DNA from: Cyanobium sp. ATX 6F1
GTDB lineage: Bacteria; Cyanobacteriota; Cyanobacteriia; PCC-6307; Cyanobiaceae
Direction of reading: 5' to 3'
Assembly (NCBI RefSeq): GCF_024346315.1
Contig: NZ_JAGQCS010000003.1
Coordinates: 309,690 to 373,689 of the forward strand
DNA: 64,000 bases
Shown one piece after another: positions 8,455-16,460 of the stretch (the stretch's first letter is position 1; each line of letters starts with the position of its first letter). The position numbers were made by a program, and so were the translations under genes. A model generated the notes under the pieces. That model was not told where the DNA came from and searched no databases. It saw only the letters and a list, made by a program, of their open reading frames with translations.

Positions 8455-9738
8455 ATGGCCCAGGCGATTGCACTGATCGATGGCAACAACTTCTATGCCG
8501 CCTGCGAGCAGGCCCTCGATCCGGCCCTGCTGGGGCGGCCGCTGGTGGTGCTCTCCAACAACGACGGCATGGTGGTCTCCCGCAGCGCCGAGGCCCGGCG
8601 GCTGGGGATCGCCATGGGCCTGCCCTACTTCAAGCTCCGGCCCGTGCTGGAGCGCCACGGGGTGGCGGTGCGCAGCTCCAACTACGCCCTCTACGGCGAC
8701 ATGAGCCAGCGGCTGATGTCGCTGCTGGAGGCGGCCAGTGAGGAGCTGGAGGTGTATTCGATCGACGAGGCCTTCGCCCGGCTGCACCGCCCCGCCGGCG
8801 GTGACCTGGGTCCCTGGGCCCGGGAGCTGCGCACCCGCATCCGCCAGGACCTGGGCCTGCCGATCGCCATCGGCCTGGCCCCCACCAAGGTGCTGGCCAA
8901 GGCCGCCAACCGCCTGGCCAAAAGCAACCCCGCCCAGGCCGGCGTGCTCGACCTCGGCGCCGCTCTGGGCTCGGGGGGACTGGAGGATTGGCTGGAGCGG
9001 GTGGCGATCGAGGACGTCTGGGGCATCGGCCGCAAGCTCTCGCGCTGGTGCCGCCTGCGGGGGATCGCCAACGCCCGCCAGCTGCGGGACATGCCCAGCG
9101 GTGAACTGCGCGCCCGCTGCGGTGTGGTGGGGGTGCGGCTGCAGCTGGAGCTGCGGGGGGTGGCCTGCCTGCCGCTGCAGCAGGGCGTGCCCGCCAAGCA
9201 GGAAACCTGCGTGAGCCGCAGCTTCAGCCGACCCGTGGAGGATCTGGAGGACCTGCGCCAGGCGGTGGCCACCTACGTGGTGCGGGCGGCCGAAAAACTG
9301 CGGCGCCAGCGCCAGTTGGCCGGGGCGCTCACGGTGTTCGCCCGCACCAGCCCCTTCGCCGACGGCTTCTACAGCCAGGCCGCCAGCGTGCGCCTGTCCC
9401 TGGCCAGCCAGGACACCGCCGTGCTGCTGGCGGCCGCTCTGCCCCTGGTGGGGCGCCTCTACCGGCCCCGCAAACGTTTCCAAAAAGCAGGGGTGCTGCT
9501 GCAGGAGCTGCAGGGGGAGGAGCTGCTGCAGCAGCACCTGCTGGTGAGCCAGAGCCCGGAGCAGCAGGCCCGCCGGGCCGCGCTGATGGAGACGGTGGAC
9601 CGGCTCAACGGCCGCCACGGCCGGGGCACGGTGCAATGGGCCGCCTGCGGCCTCGATCCGCTCTGGGCGATGAAGCGGGAGCGGCTTTCCGCTGCCGCCA
9701 CCACCCGCCTGGAGCACGTGCCGGTGGTCTGGGCCTGA
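8455..9738 (+). CDS. umuC: Y-family DNA polymerase V catalytic subunit UmuC
   Basis: The 427-residue protein is a Y-family error-prone polymerase. Motifs include the first metal-binding strand ALIDGNNFYAACEQ, the sugar-fidelity/palm region NNDGMVVSRSAEARRLGI, and the catalytic VYSIDEAFARL (D and E ligands). A helix-hairpin-helix thumb (VWGIGRKLSRWCRLRGI) and a little-finger domain follow. The C-terminus (HGRGTVQWAACGL...WAMKRERLS) is typical of UmuC, which distinguishes it from DinB. It probably forms an SOS operon with umuD. Its last codons and stop codon (VWA-stop) are repeated twice more directly downstream. Confidence 0.96.
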   Translation: MAQAIALIDGNNFYAACEQALDPALLGRPLVVLSNNDGMVVSRSAEARRLGIAMGLPYFKLRPVLERHGVAVRSSNYALYGDMSQRLMSLLEAASEELEVYSIDEAFARLHRPAGGDLGPWARELRTRIRQDLGLPIAIGLAPTKVLAKAANRLAKSNPAQAGVLDLGAALGSGGLEDWLERVAIEDVWGIGRKLSRWCRLRGIANARQLRDMPSGELRARCGVVGVRLQLELRGVACLPLQQGVPAKQETCVSRSFSRPVEDLEDLRQAVATYVVRAAEKLRRQRQLAGALTVFARTSPFADGFYSQAASVRLSLASQDTAVLLAAALPLVGRLYRPRKRFQKAGVLLQELQGEELLQQHLLVSQSPEQQARRAALMETVDRLNGRHGRGTVQWAACGLDPLWAMKRERLSAAATTRLEHVPVVWA

Positions 9739-9775
9739 AAAAGTCTGGGCCTGAAACAAGTGTGGGCCTGAATCA
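9727..9775 (+). repeat. three tandem copies of the umuC 3' end including the stop codon
   Basis: Three units of 16, 17 and 16 bp follow each other: GTCTGGGCCTGAAAAA, GTCTGGGCCTGAAACAA and GTGTGGGCCTGAATCA. The first contains the real end of umuC (codons for Val-Trp-Ala and TGA). The third runs into the stop codon of the converging Rieske gene at 9773. Spacing is not a multiple of three for all copies. Slipped-strand duplication is the simplest explanation. Confidence 0.85.
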
Positions 9776-11101
9776 GCGGTTGCGCGGGGGCAAGGGATGC
9801 CCGGCGCGCAGCTGCTGGCGCCAACGGCCGGCCTGGAGCCAGATCAGGCCAGCCACCAGGGCCACAGCCAAGGAGGCCAGGGCCGCCGAGCCGGGCCCCC
9901 ACCAGGCGGCTCCCAGCAGGGCCAGCAGGCCGATGACCGCCGCGATCGGACGTAACTGGGCCAGGCGACGGTCGGCGCCGCGGCAGCTGCGGCAGTGACG
10001 CGTGTGGCTCTCGTAGCGCTCCAGCAGGGGCGTCTGGCCCAGGCGCTCCGGCAGGGGCGCCTCCCCGAAGGGCCCGCCGCCCACAGCGCTCACCCAGTCA
10101 TGCAGGGCACGCACGTAGGTGTCCGCGCGGGTGGCCAGATGGCAGGCGCGCACCAACGCCTTGCCGCCGCCGCGTTCCTCCAGCACACGCTCCTGGGCGT
10201 GCAGGAACAACTGGTCGTCTTCGAGCACCACGTGGTTCGCCAGATGCTGCAACCACTCGGGGCGCAGGTTGATCAGCCGCCCCGGCCAGGGGGAGCCGAA
10301 ACGGAAGGGCAGACGCACGAGCAGGCGGCACTGCCCGCGCCGGATCGGCGTGGCGTACACGACCGTCTGAAAGCGGAGCGCTCCCTTGCCCTGGAGGTCA
10401 TGGACCATCAGGCAGGGGCCGGTGAACACGGTGCTCTGGCTGCCAAGGCTGCCCTGGCGTGGGCCCTCCGGCCAGACCCCGGTGAACCCCTCGGGCCCGC
10501 TGGAGGTGAGCTCCAGGGCCACCGGCCCCGCCGATTCACGCTTGCCGACGGTGGCGTGGTGGGTGAAGGGCACATGGCTGACGTCCAGCACGTTCTCTAG
10601 CAGCGTCAGGGCGTCGTAGGGGAGATCGCGGAAGGAGTCCTGAACGGTCCAGCTGCCCGGGTCCTCCTCAAGCCAGGGCAACAGCGGCAGTGGAACGCTG
10701 GCGGCCTCGGCGGGATCGCCGGCGAAGACGAACAGCAGCCCCTGGCCAAGGGCGGTGGCGTAGGGGCGGCAGCGGCTGCGGGGGGTGTCGAGGCTGATGC
10801 CGGGGTCGGCCTGGGGAATGGCGGTGCAGTGGCCCTGACCGTTGAAACTCCAGCCGTGGTAGGGGCACTCCAGCTCGCCGCGGTCATTGAGGCGTCCCTG
10901 GGACAGGGGCACCAGCCGATGGGGACAGACATCGGCGAAGGCACGCCACTGACCGGCGGGGGCCTCCGGGCTCGCCTGGCGATCGAACCAGAGCACCAGG
11001 TCATCGCCCAGCAGGGTGAAGGCCGTGGGGCGATCGGGCTCCAGATCCTTCGAGAACGCCACCGGGTACCAGCTGCGGCGCCACAGCTGATCAGCTCCCA
11101 T
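9773..11101 (-). CDS. Rieske [2Fe-2S] oxygenase of the pheophorbide a oxygenase / Tic55 type
   Basis: The 442-residue protein has an N-terminal Rieske domain with cluster ligands in CPHRLVPLSQGRL and CPYHGWSF. A mononuclear-iron site follows, with the pattern LLENVLDVSHVPFTHH (Asp and two His ligands). Near the C-terminus is a CxxC motif (HCRSC), and two hydrophobic segments form a membrane anchor just before the end. This order matches the PaO/Lls1/Tic55/PTC52 group. In plants its members act in chlorophyll breakdown, protein import and chlorophyllide metabolism. Cyanobacterial substrates are not firmly known. ATG start at 11101, overlapping the previous gene by 11 bp. Confidence 0.9.
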   Translation of the reverse strand: MGADQLWRRSWYPVAFSKDLEPDRPTAFTLLGDDLVLWFDRQASPEAPAGQWRAFADVCPHRLVPLSQGRLNDRGELECPYHGWSFNGQGHCTAIPQADPGISLDTPRSRCRPYATALGQGLLFVFAGDPAEAASVPLPLLPWLEEDPGSWTVQDSFRDLPYDALTLLENVLDVSHVPFTHHATVGKRESAGPVALELTSSGPEGFTGVWPEGPRQGSLGSQSTVFTGPCLMVHDLQGKGALRFQTVVYATPIRRGQCRLLVRLPFRFGSPWPGRLINLRPEWLQHLANHVVLEDDQLFLHAQERVLEERGGGKALVRACHLATRADTYVRALHDWVSAVGGGPFGEAPLPERLGQTPLLERYESHTRHCRSCRGADRRLAQLRPIAAVIGLLALLGAAWWGPGSAALASLAVALVAGLIWLQAGRWRQQLRAGHPLPPRNR

Positions 11102-11429
11102 GGGTCCCCATCAACGGTGTGAAGTGCTCCCCCACCAGGGCGGTGACGAAACCGGTGGCCTGGGTGTGGGCTGCCGCCACATGCCACAGATACCGGCCCC
11201 GGGGCAACGACTCGGCGTTCCGGTCGTAGATCCTCAGCCAGCCGAAGCTGGTGCCGAGGGTCCAGTGCACATGGCTCCCCTCGGGGGGGTGGTCATCGGG
11301 GGGTGGCAGGCGCTCCAGCAGCTGGGTGTAGGTGGTGAACACATAGCCACGCAGCTCGGGCTCAGCGGCGGGAGCCAGGGGTGACGGCGGGGACGAAGGA
11401 CCAGGGGCGTCAGGGGAAAACTCGCTCAT
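11091..11429 (-). CDS. conserved-type hypothetical protein upstream of the Rieske oxygenase
   Basis: From ATG 11429 the product has 112 residues. The first 30 are Pro/Ser-rich. The rest forms a compact domain (GYVFTTYTQLLERLPPP...HVHWTLGTSFGWLRIYDRNAESLPRGRYLWHVAAAHTQATGFVTALVGEHFTPLM) with several aromatic and His residues and no membrane helix. Its 3' end overlaps the Rieske gene start by 11 bp, so the two are probably made together. I do not know the family, and a link to the oxygenase is inference from overlap only. Confidence 0.7.
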   Translation of the reverse strand: MSEFSPDAPGPSSPPSPLAPAAEPELRGYVFTTYTQLLERLPPPDDHPPEGSHVHWTLGTSFGWLRIYDRNAESLPRGRYLWHVAAAHTQATGFVTALVGEHFTPLMGTHGS

Positions 11430-11513
11430 CACTCCTGGGATCGTCAACAGAACCGGCGCCGGGGGGCGTCGGACCCAAGCCAGTCTCACGCATCGGCGCG
11501 GCGGCTGCGGCGT

Positions 11514-13628
11514 TCAGCTCGCCTGGCCCAGCACTTCCTCCAGCCCGGCGCAGCGTTGCTGGTCGAGGTGGCCGATGTGCTTGCGCTCGTTGTAGTACAG
11601 CTCCTGAAAGCGCAGGGCATCGCCGTTGAGCTCGGCGAACATTGCGGCGATCCGGGATTCCATGTCGAGGCCCACGGGGCGGAGGGCCGCTGCGATCGGT
11701 GGCTCGGGAGCAGCGGGCTCGCCGCGCTCCTGGTCTTCCTGCTGCAGCAGCTGGGCGATGCACTGCTCGAGCGTCTGAAGCCGCTGGGAGCGCCAGGCAT
11801 CGAGCAGGTGACGGCAACGCTTGAGGCTGCGCTGGCGCTCCAGGGCCGCCGTGGTGCCGCGCAGTTGCAGCAGCGGTTGGGCCAGCCCCATGAGCTGGAG
11901 CTCACTGGGCTCCAGCAGCGGGGTGAGCCGGTTGAGCAGGGCGCTCTCCTCCACCAGCAGCCGGTCGGCCAGAAGCTGGGGCAGATCCAGATCCGCCAGG
12001 TCGGTGCCGGGATCGGTTCCGCGGTTCACCGCCTCCAGCCGGCCGGCGCCGAGGTTGTCTTCCTCGATTTCGCTGAGGGTGGCCCAGAGCAGGCGGTGGT
12101 GTTGCAGGGCGAACTCATCGAGTTCCCGCTGGCGCAGCTCGCGGCGGATCGCGCCGCGGTAAGGACCGCAGTGGAGATAGAGGCGCAGCAGTTCCGCCTC
12201 GGCCCGCTCCCGTTGGCCGATCTCGCCGGGCTGCTCCCAGCGGGCGGCGCGGCCATGCCAGCGCTGGCCCTTCACCTGCAGGCGCAGGTCGTCTTCGAGC
12301 TGGCGGGCGACGCGGGCCTGGCCGCCGGAGAGGCGTTCGGCCACTTTCTGGAGGTAGTGGCTGCGGAGGGCGCTCTGGGGCAGCTTGCCCAGCAGCGCCA
12401 CCAGGGCCTGCACCGCCTGCTGGAACTGTTCGGCCTTGGCCAGGTCCTTGCCCTCAAGGGCCTGCTCGATCTGCCAGTCGAGCCACTGGGGCGCCTGCTC
12501 CAGCAGGGCGCGATACTCCCCGGCTCCGTGGTCCTTGAGGAACTCATCGGGGTCCTTGCCGGCGGGGAGTTGGAGTACCCGCAGCTCCACCTGACCCTGC
12601 AGGGCCAGCTGCTCCACCTCGCCGATCGCCCGCTGGGCCGCCCGCACCCCCGCCCCGTCGGTGTCGAAATTGAGCACCAGACGGCGGCTGTCGCAGCAGC
12701 GGCAGAGCTGGGTGATCTGCTGGCTGCTGAGGGCCGTGCCCAACGACGCCACCGCATTGGTGATCCCGGCCGCGTGCAGGGCGATCACATCGAAATAACC
12801 CTCCACCACCACAGCCTGGTCGTCCTTGCGGATCGCGGCGCTGGCCCGATCAAGACCGAACAGGTGTTTGCCCTTCTCGAAGACCTCCGTCTCCGGGGAA
12901 TTGAGATACTTCGGCTCGCCCCCATCGAGGCTGCGGCCACCGAAACCGATCACCCGGCCCTGACGGTCGCGGATCGGCACCATCACCCGGTGGCGGAAGC
13001 GGTCGTAGAAGCCACGGCCGTTCTCGCCCGACTGGCCTTTTCGCGGCACCACCAGCCCGGCGGCCTCCAGCAACTCAGGGGCGAACCCCTCCACCTGCTG
13101 CAGGTGATTCAGCAGCCCATCCCAGCGTTCGGGGGCGTAGCCCAGCTCGAAGGCCTCCAGGGTGGTTTCGCTCAGGCCCCGCTGCTCCTTGAGGTAGGCC
13201 AGGGCGGAGGCCCCCTCCGGGCTGCGCAGCTGGGCGCGGAACCAGCCGCTGGCCAGGCCCAGCACCCGGTGCAGCTGCTCCTGGCGCGAGAGCTGCTTGC
13301 GCAGGCGCTCCTGCTGGGGGCCATCGAGGGTTTCCACCGGCAGCTGGTACTTGCGCGCCAGCTCCAGCACCACATCGCTGAAGCTGTGGCGCTGCAGCTC
13401 CATCAGGAACTTGATCGCGTTGCCGCCGGCACCACAGGAGAAGCAGTAGTAGAACTGCTTGGCCGGTGACACGGTCATCGACGGTGAAGTGTCGTCGTGG
13501 AAGGGGCAGATCCCCACGAACTCGCGCCCCTTCTTCTTGAGCACCACGTGCTCACCCACCACATCGACGATGTCAGCACGCTCCTTGACGGCATCGATCG
13601 TGCGGGGGTGGAGGCGCGGCAGGCTCAA
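11514..13628 (-). CDS. dnaG: DNA primase
   Basis: DnaG makes RNA primers for replication. The chosen start is TTG at 13626-13628, giving 704 residues beginning (M)SLPRLHPRTIDAVKERADIVDVVGEHV, which is how cyanobacterial DnaG proteins normally begin. No ATG fits. The CHC2 zinc finger (CPFHDD...CFSCGAGG) comes first. The TOPRIM core follows, with VVVEGYFDVIALHAAG and the acidic NFDTDGAG, and a C-terminal helicase-binding region rich in Leu, Gln and Arg ends the protein. The frame is open another 294 bp upstream, but that part overlaps the divergent DMT permease region and shows no similarity. Confidence 0.96.
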   Translation of the reverse strand: MSLPRLHPRTIDAVKERADIVDVVGEHVVLKKKGREFVGICPFHDDTSPSMTVSPAKQFYYCFSCGAGGNAIKFLMELQRHSFSDVVLELARKYQLPVETLDGPQQERLRKQLSRQEQLHRVLGLASGWFRAQLRSPEGASALAYLKEQRGLSETTLEAFELGYAPERWDGLLNHLQQVEGFAPELLEAAGLVVPRKGQSGENGRGFYDRFRHRVMVPIRDRQGRVIGFGGRSLDGGEPKYLNSPETEVFEKGKHLFGLDRASAAIRKDDQAVVVEGYFDVIALHAAGITNAVASLGTALSSQQITQLCRCCDSRRLVLNFDTDGAGVRAAQRAIGEVEQLALQGQVELRVLQLPAGKDPDEFLKDHGAGEYRALLEQAPQWLDWQIEQALEGKDLAKAEQFQQAVQALVALLGKLPQSALRSHYLQKVAERLSGGQARVARQLEDDLRLQVKGQRWHGRAARWEQPGEIGQRERAEAELLRLYLHCGPYRGAIRRELRQRELDEFALQHHRLLWATLSEIEEDNLGAGRLEAVNRGTDPGTDLADLDLPQLLADRLLVEESALLNRLTPLLEPSELQLMGLAQPLLQLRGTTAALERQRSLKRCRHLLDAWRSQRLQTLEQCIAQLLQQEDQERGEPAAPEPPIAAALRPVGLDMESRIAAMFAELNGDALRFQELYYNERKHIGHLDQQRCAGLEEVLGQAS

Positions 13629-13725
13629 GGCGGTGGATCCGGCACACCACCGGTGGAGTGAGGGTGAGGACCATTCTGCCCCAGGACACCAGAAGTGGGG
13701 AGGTGAGGGACAGGCCCTGCTCTGG

Positions 13726-14586
13726 ATGCTCTCCAGTGCCCTGGCCTTCAGCCTGATGGGGGTCTGCGTCAAGGCGGTGGGCAGCCGCCTGAGCGTGGCG
13801 GAGGTGGTGCTGGCCCGGGCCCTGGTCAGCGTGGGGCTGAGCTGGTGGCTGCTGCGCCGCCGCAACCTGCCGATCTGGGGCAAGCGCAAGGGGATGCTGA
13901 TCCTGCGGGGCGTGATCGGCACGGCGGCCCTGGGTTGCGTCTACGGCGCCCTCACCCAGCTCCCGTTGGCCTCGGCCACGGTGCTCCAGTACCTCTACCC
14001 CACCTTCACGGCCCTGCTGGCCTGGGCCGCCCTGCGGGAGCAGCTGGCCCCACAACTGCTACTGGCCATGGCCCTGGGCTGGTTGGGGGTGCTGGTGGTG
14101 GCCCAGCCCAGCTGGCTCACCGGCCAGCCCAGCACCCTGCCGCTGCTGCCGCTGCTGCTGGGGGTGGCTGGTGCGGTGCTCACGGCCCTGGCCTACGTGA
14201 GCGTGCGTGCCCTCGGGCGCAGCGAGCACCCCTTGGTGATCGTGTTCTATTTCCCCCTGGTGGCGATCCCGCTCACCCTGCCGTTGGTGGCGCTCCAGCC
14301 GGTGTGGCCCACGGCCACGGAGCTGCTCTGGCTGGTGGGGGTGGGGCTGTTCACCCAACTGGGACAGATCGGGCTCACCAAGGGCCTGATGGCCCTGCCG
14401 GCGGCGCGGGCAACAGCGATGAGCTATGCCCAGGTGATCTTTGCGGCCCTCTGGGGCTGGCTGTTCTTCGCCGAGCGCCTCAGCGGCTGGACCGTGCTGG
14501 GAGCCGCCCTGGTGCTCTCGGCCACACTCCTCAGCCTGGGCGTTCCCCCGGCAGGGGCAGCGGATAGGTCAACCAGTTCTGGCTGA
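13726..14586 (+). CDS. DMT-superfamily permease with EamA domains
   Basis: The 286-residue protein has about ten hydrophobic segments arranged as two EamA repeats. The first spans SSALAFSLMGVCVKAVGSRLSVAEVVLARAL onward, the second starts near residue 145 and ends with ATAMSYAQVIFAALWGWLFFAERLSGWTVLGAALVLSATL. The conserved Pro/Glu loop E-R-L-S before the last helix is present. Such proteins export or import small metabolites, and the substrate cannot be read from the sequence. ATG 13726 was chosen because the open sequence before it lacks membrane character. It is divergent from dnaG, and its last 56 bp overlap the convergent lipoprotein gene. Confidence 0.88.
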   Translation: MLSSALAFSLMGVCVKAVGSRLSVAEVVLARALVSVGLSWWLLRRRNLPIWGKRKGMLILRGVIGTAALGCVYGALTQLPLASATVLQYLYPTFTALLAWAALREQLAPQLLLAMALGWLGVLVVAQPSWLTGQPSTLPLLPLLLGVAGAVLTALAYVSVRALGRSEHPLVIVFYFPLVAIPLTLPLVALQPVWPTATELLWLVGVGLFTQLGQIGLTKGLMALPAARATAMSYAQVIFAALWGWLFFAERLSGWTVLGAALVLSATLLSLGVPPAGAADRSTSSG

Positions 14587-14986
14587 CGCCGTCGCTGGTG
14601 CCATCGGGGCGGACCAGACGCCAGCTCTGGCCCTTGGCGCCCCGCTCCAGGAAGAGCTCGAAGGGGCTGTCGACACGGATCGGATCACCGGCCAGACGCC
14701 AGTCGAAGCGACCCTCCAGGCGCAGACCGCGCTGGTCGCCGATGGTCAGGGCCTGCTGCTGCTCCACGCGCACCCGGCTCACCTCCGGCAAGCCGGTGGG
14801 ATCAAGGGCGAGTGCCTCGGCAATCGAGCGCTGGGTCAGGGCAATCTGCAGCCCAAGGGCCTGGAGCAGCACGCGGTGGGGGGGCTGGGCGAGGCGATCA
14901 CAGCCGCCAAGGGCCAGCAAGGTGCTCAGTCCCAGGGCGAGCAGGATCGTGCGCAGACGGGCCAGGGTTGTCAGACCGGGCAGCAT
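14531..14986 (-). CDS. putative lipoprotein of unknown function
   Basis: From ATG 14986, which is preceded by a GAGAAGG ribosome-binding-like sequence, the product has 151 residues. It starts with a lipoprotein signal (ILLALGLSTLLALGGCD, lipobox Cys near residue 29). The mature part is a small soluble domain with repeated beta-like stretches (VSRVRVEQQQALTIGDQRGLRLEGRFDWRLAG...). It should be lipid-anchored on the periplasmic or lumenal side. I recall similar proteins in picocyanobacteria but no function. The 3' end overlaps the convergent permease by 56 bp, and the 5' end faces ruvA. Confidence 0.75.
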   Translation of the reverse strand: MLPGLTTLARLRTILLALGLSTLLALGGCDRLAQPPHRVLLQALGLQIALTQRSIAEALALDPTGLPEVSRVRVEQQQALTIGDQRGLRLEGRFDWRLAGDPIRVDSPFELFLERGAKGQSWRLVRPDGTSDGVSQNWLTYPLPLPGERPG

Positions 14987-15008
14987 GGGGGCCTTCTCGG
15001 GTCTCCCC

Positions 15009-15689
15009 ATGATCGGCTGGCTGCAAGGGCAACTCGCCGATCGCTGGCAACAGGGCAGCCGCCACGGTCTGCTGCTGCTCTGCCATGGGGTGGGCTACGA
15101 GGTGCAGATCACCAGCCGCCACTGGACGGCGTTGCCGGCCGCCGGCGCTGAGCTCGCCCTGGCCACGCACCAACTGATCCGGGAGGACGCCTGGACCCTG
15201 TACGGCTTCGCCGCCCGCAGCGAGAGGGATCTGTTCCGCGAACTGGTGGCCGTGAGCGGCGTGGGGCCGCAGATGGCGGTGGGACTCCTGGGCTGCCTCG
15301 AACCCCGTGAACTGGTGCGAGCGATCGTGCAGGCCGACCTGCGCCTGCTCAGCTCGGCCCCCGGGGTGGGCAAGCGCACCGCCGAACGCCTGTCGGTGGA
15401 GCTGCGGGGCCGGCTGGAGGAACGCTTTGGCGAGGAATCCCCGCAGTTGGAGACAGCCCAGGGGCGGGCGCTTGATCGTGGCACCAGACCTGAGGCGGAT
15501 CTCGAAGGGCCCGCCCCGCAGGGCCCCACCCGTGACGAGGTGCAGCTCACCCTCAGCGCCCTGGGCTACGAAGCCCTGGAGATCAACCGGGCCCTGAGAG
15601 CCGTGGGCGGTGCAGGCCTCGAGGCCAGCGCCGGCGCCGATGTCTGGTTGCGGGAATCCCTGCGCTGGCTCTCAAGGCCAGCGGCCTGA
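15009..15689 (+). CDS. ruvA: Holliday junction branch migration protein RuvA
   Basis: RuvA binds four-way junctions and loads the RuvB motor. The 226-residue protein shows the N-terminal OB fold (MIGWLQGQLADRW...VGYEVQIT) and the two helix-hairpin-helix motifs (LVAVSGVGPQMAVGLLG and LSSAPGVGKRTAERLSVEL). An acidic linker leads to domain III (DEVQLTLSALGYEALEINRALRAV), which contacts RuvB. ATG start at 15009. It is followed 58 bp later by rpsO; ruvB is not in this window. Confidence 0.96.
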   Translation: MIGWLQGQLADRWQQGSRHGLLLLCHGVGYEVQITSRHWTALPAAGAELALATHQLIREDAWTLYGFAARSERDLFRELVAVSGVGPQMAVGLLGCLEPRELVRAIVQADLRLLSSAPGVGKRTAERLSVELRGRLEERFGEESPQLETAQGRALDRGTRPEADLEGPAPQGPTRDEVQLTLSALGYEALEINRALRAVGGAGLEASAGADVWLRESLRWLSRPAA

Positions 15690-15747
15690 TGGGGGGCCCA
15701 TGGGGCGGTAAGTTGTTGGTTTGCTCCGTCAGGGCCAGACGCCGCGC

Positions 15748-16017
15748 ATGCCGCTCGACACCACCAAAAAGCAGGAACTCATCAACACCCACCAGACCCA
15801 CGGCACCGACACCGGTTCCGCGGAAGTGCAGGTGGCCATGCTGAGCGAGCGCATCACCCAGCTCACCGGGCACCTGCAGCAGAACAAGCACGATTTCTCC
15901 TCGCGCCAGGGGCTGCTCAAGCTGATCGGCCGCCGCAAGCGTCTGCTCTCCTACCTGCGCTCCATCAGCGAGACCCGCTACGGCAACCTGATCAAAACCC
16001 TCGGCATCCGGGGCTGA
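15748..16017 (+). CDS. rpsO: 30S ribosomal protein S15
   Basis: S15 binds the three-way junction of helices 20-22 in the central domain of 16S rRNA and helps form 30S bridges. The 89-residue product has the full family pattern: [28 protein letters not shown], then [22 protein letters not shown], then [11 protein letters not shown]. Length is exactly typical. ATG at 15748. The PAM68 gene starts 8 bp after its stop. Confidence 0.98.
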   Translation: MPLDTTKKQELINTHQTHGTDTGSAEVQVAMLSERITQLTGHLQQNKHDFSSRQGLLKLIGRRKRLLSYLRSISETRYGNLIKTLGIRG

Positions 16018-16025
16018 GGTCGCCC

Positions 16026-16451
16026 ATGGGACGCCAGCGGAGCGCTCAGGGCGGCACAGGCGGTGACCCCATCGGCACCAAGGCCAGCCGTGCCTCGACG
16101 TCCCGATCCCCCGCAGTGGCGTCCGCCCGGAAAGAGAAAGCCCCAGCTCCCCAGGGCATCCCCCAGTCCGTGGCCAATCGCATGGCACGCCGCATCGCCC
16201 TGGCCACCGGCCTGCCCACGTTCATGGGCATGGGCGTGTTCGTGGGCAGTTACCTGCTGGTCAGCCAGGGACGGCTCGACATCCCCACGGGCGTCACCCT
16301 GGTGAGCTCGGGGGCCCTGTTCCTGCTCGGCCTGGTGGGGCTGAGCTACGGCGTCTTCTCCGCCAGCTGGGAGGAGGCCCCCGGCAGTCTGCTGGGCTTT
16401 GAGCAGATCAGCCTGAACCTCTCGCGCCTGCGCTCAAACGGCCGCTCCTGA
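16026..16451 (+). CDS. PAM68-family photosystem II assembly protein (DUF3464)
   Basis: PAM68 proteins (plant PAM68, Synechocystis Sll0933) are thylakoid membrane factors for early photosystem II assembly. The 141-residue product has a basic, Ser/Pro-rich cytosolic N-terminus. Two membrane helices follow (ATGLPTFMGMGVFVGSYLLV and VTLVSSGALFLLGLVGLSYG, about residues 60-110), joined by a short loop. The C-terminal tail SWEEAPGSLLGFEQISLNLSRLR is characteristic of this family. It starts 8 bp after rpsO, so it is likely co-transcribed with a ribosomal protein gene. The family assignment rests on the helix pair plus the tail. Confidence 0.88.
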   Translation: MGRQRSAQGGTGGDPIGTKASRASTSRSPAVASARKEKAPAPQGIPQSVANRMARRIALATGLPTFMGMGVFVGSYLLVSQGRLDIPTGVTLVSSGALFLLGLVGLSYGVFSASWEEAPGSLLGFEQISLNLSRLRSNGRS

Positions 16452-16460
16452 GCCAGGAGC

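Noticed and set aside
8023..9759. 578-codon antisense frame over umuDC
   Set aside because: Low-complexity His/Gln/Gly translation, and it is entirely opposite well-recognised umuD and umuC.
11556..13469. 637-codon antisense frame over dnaG
   Set aside because: Mirror of the primase gene, with no motif and Leu/Gln/Gly-biased composition.
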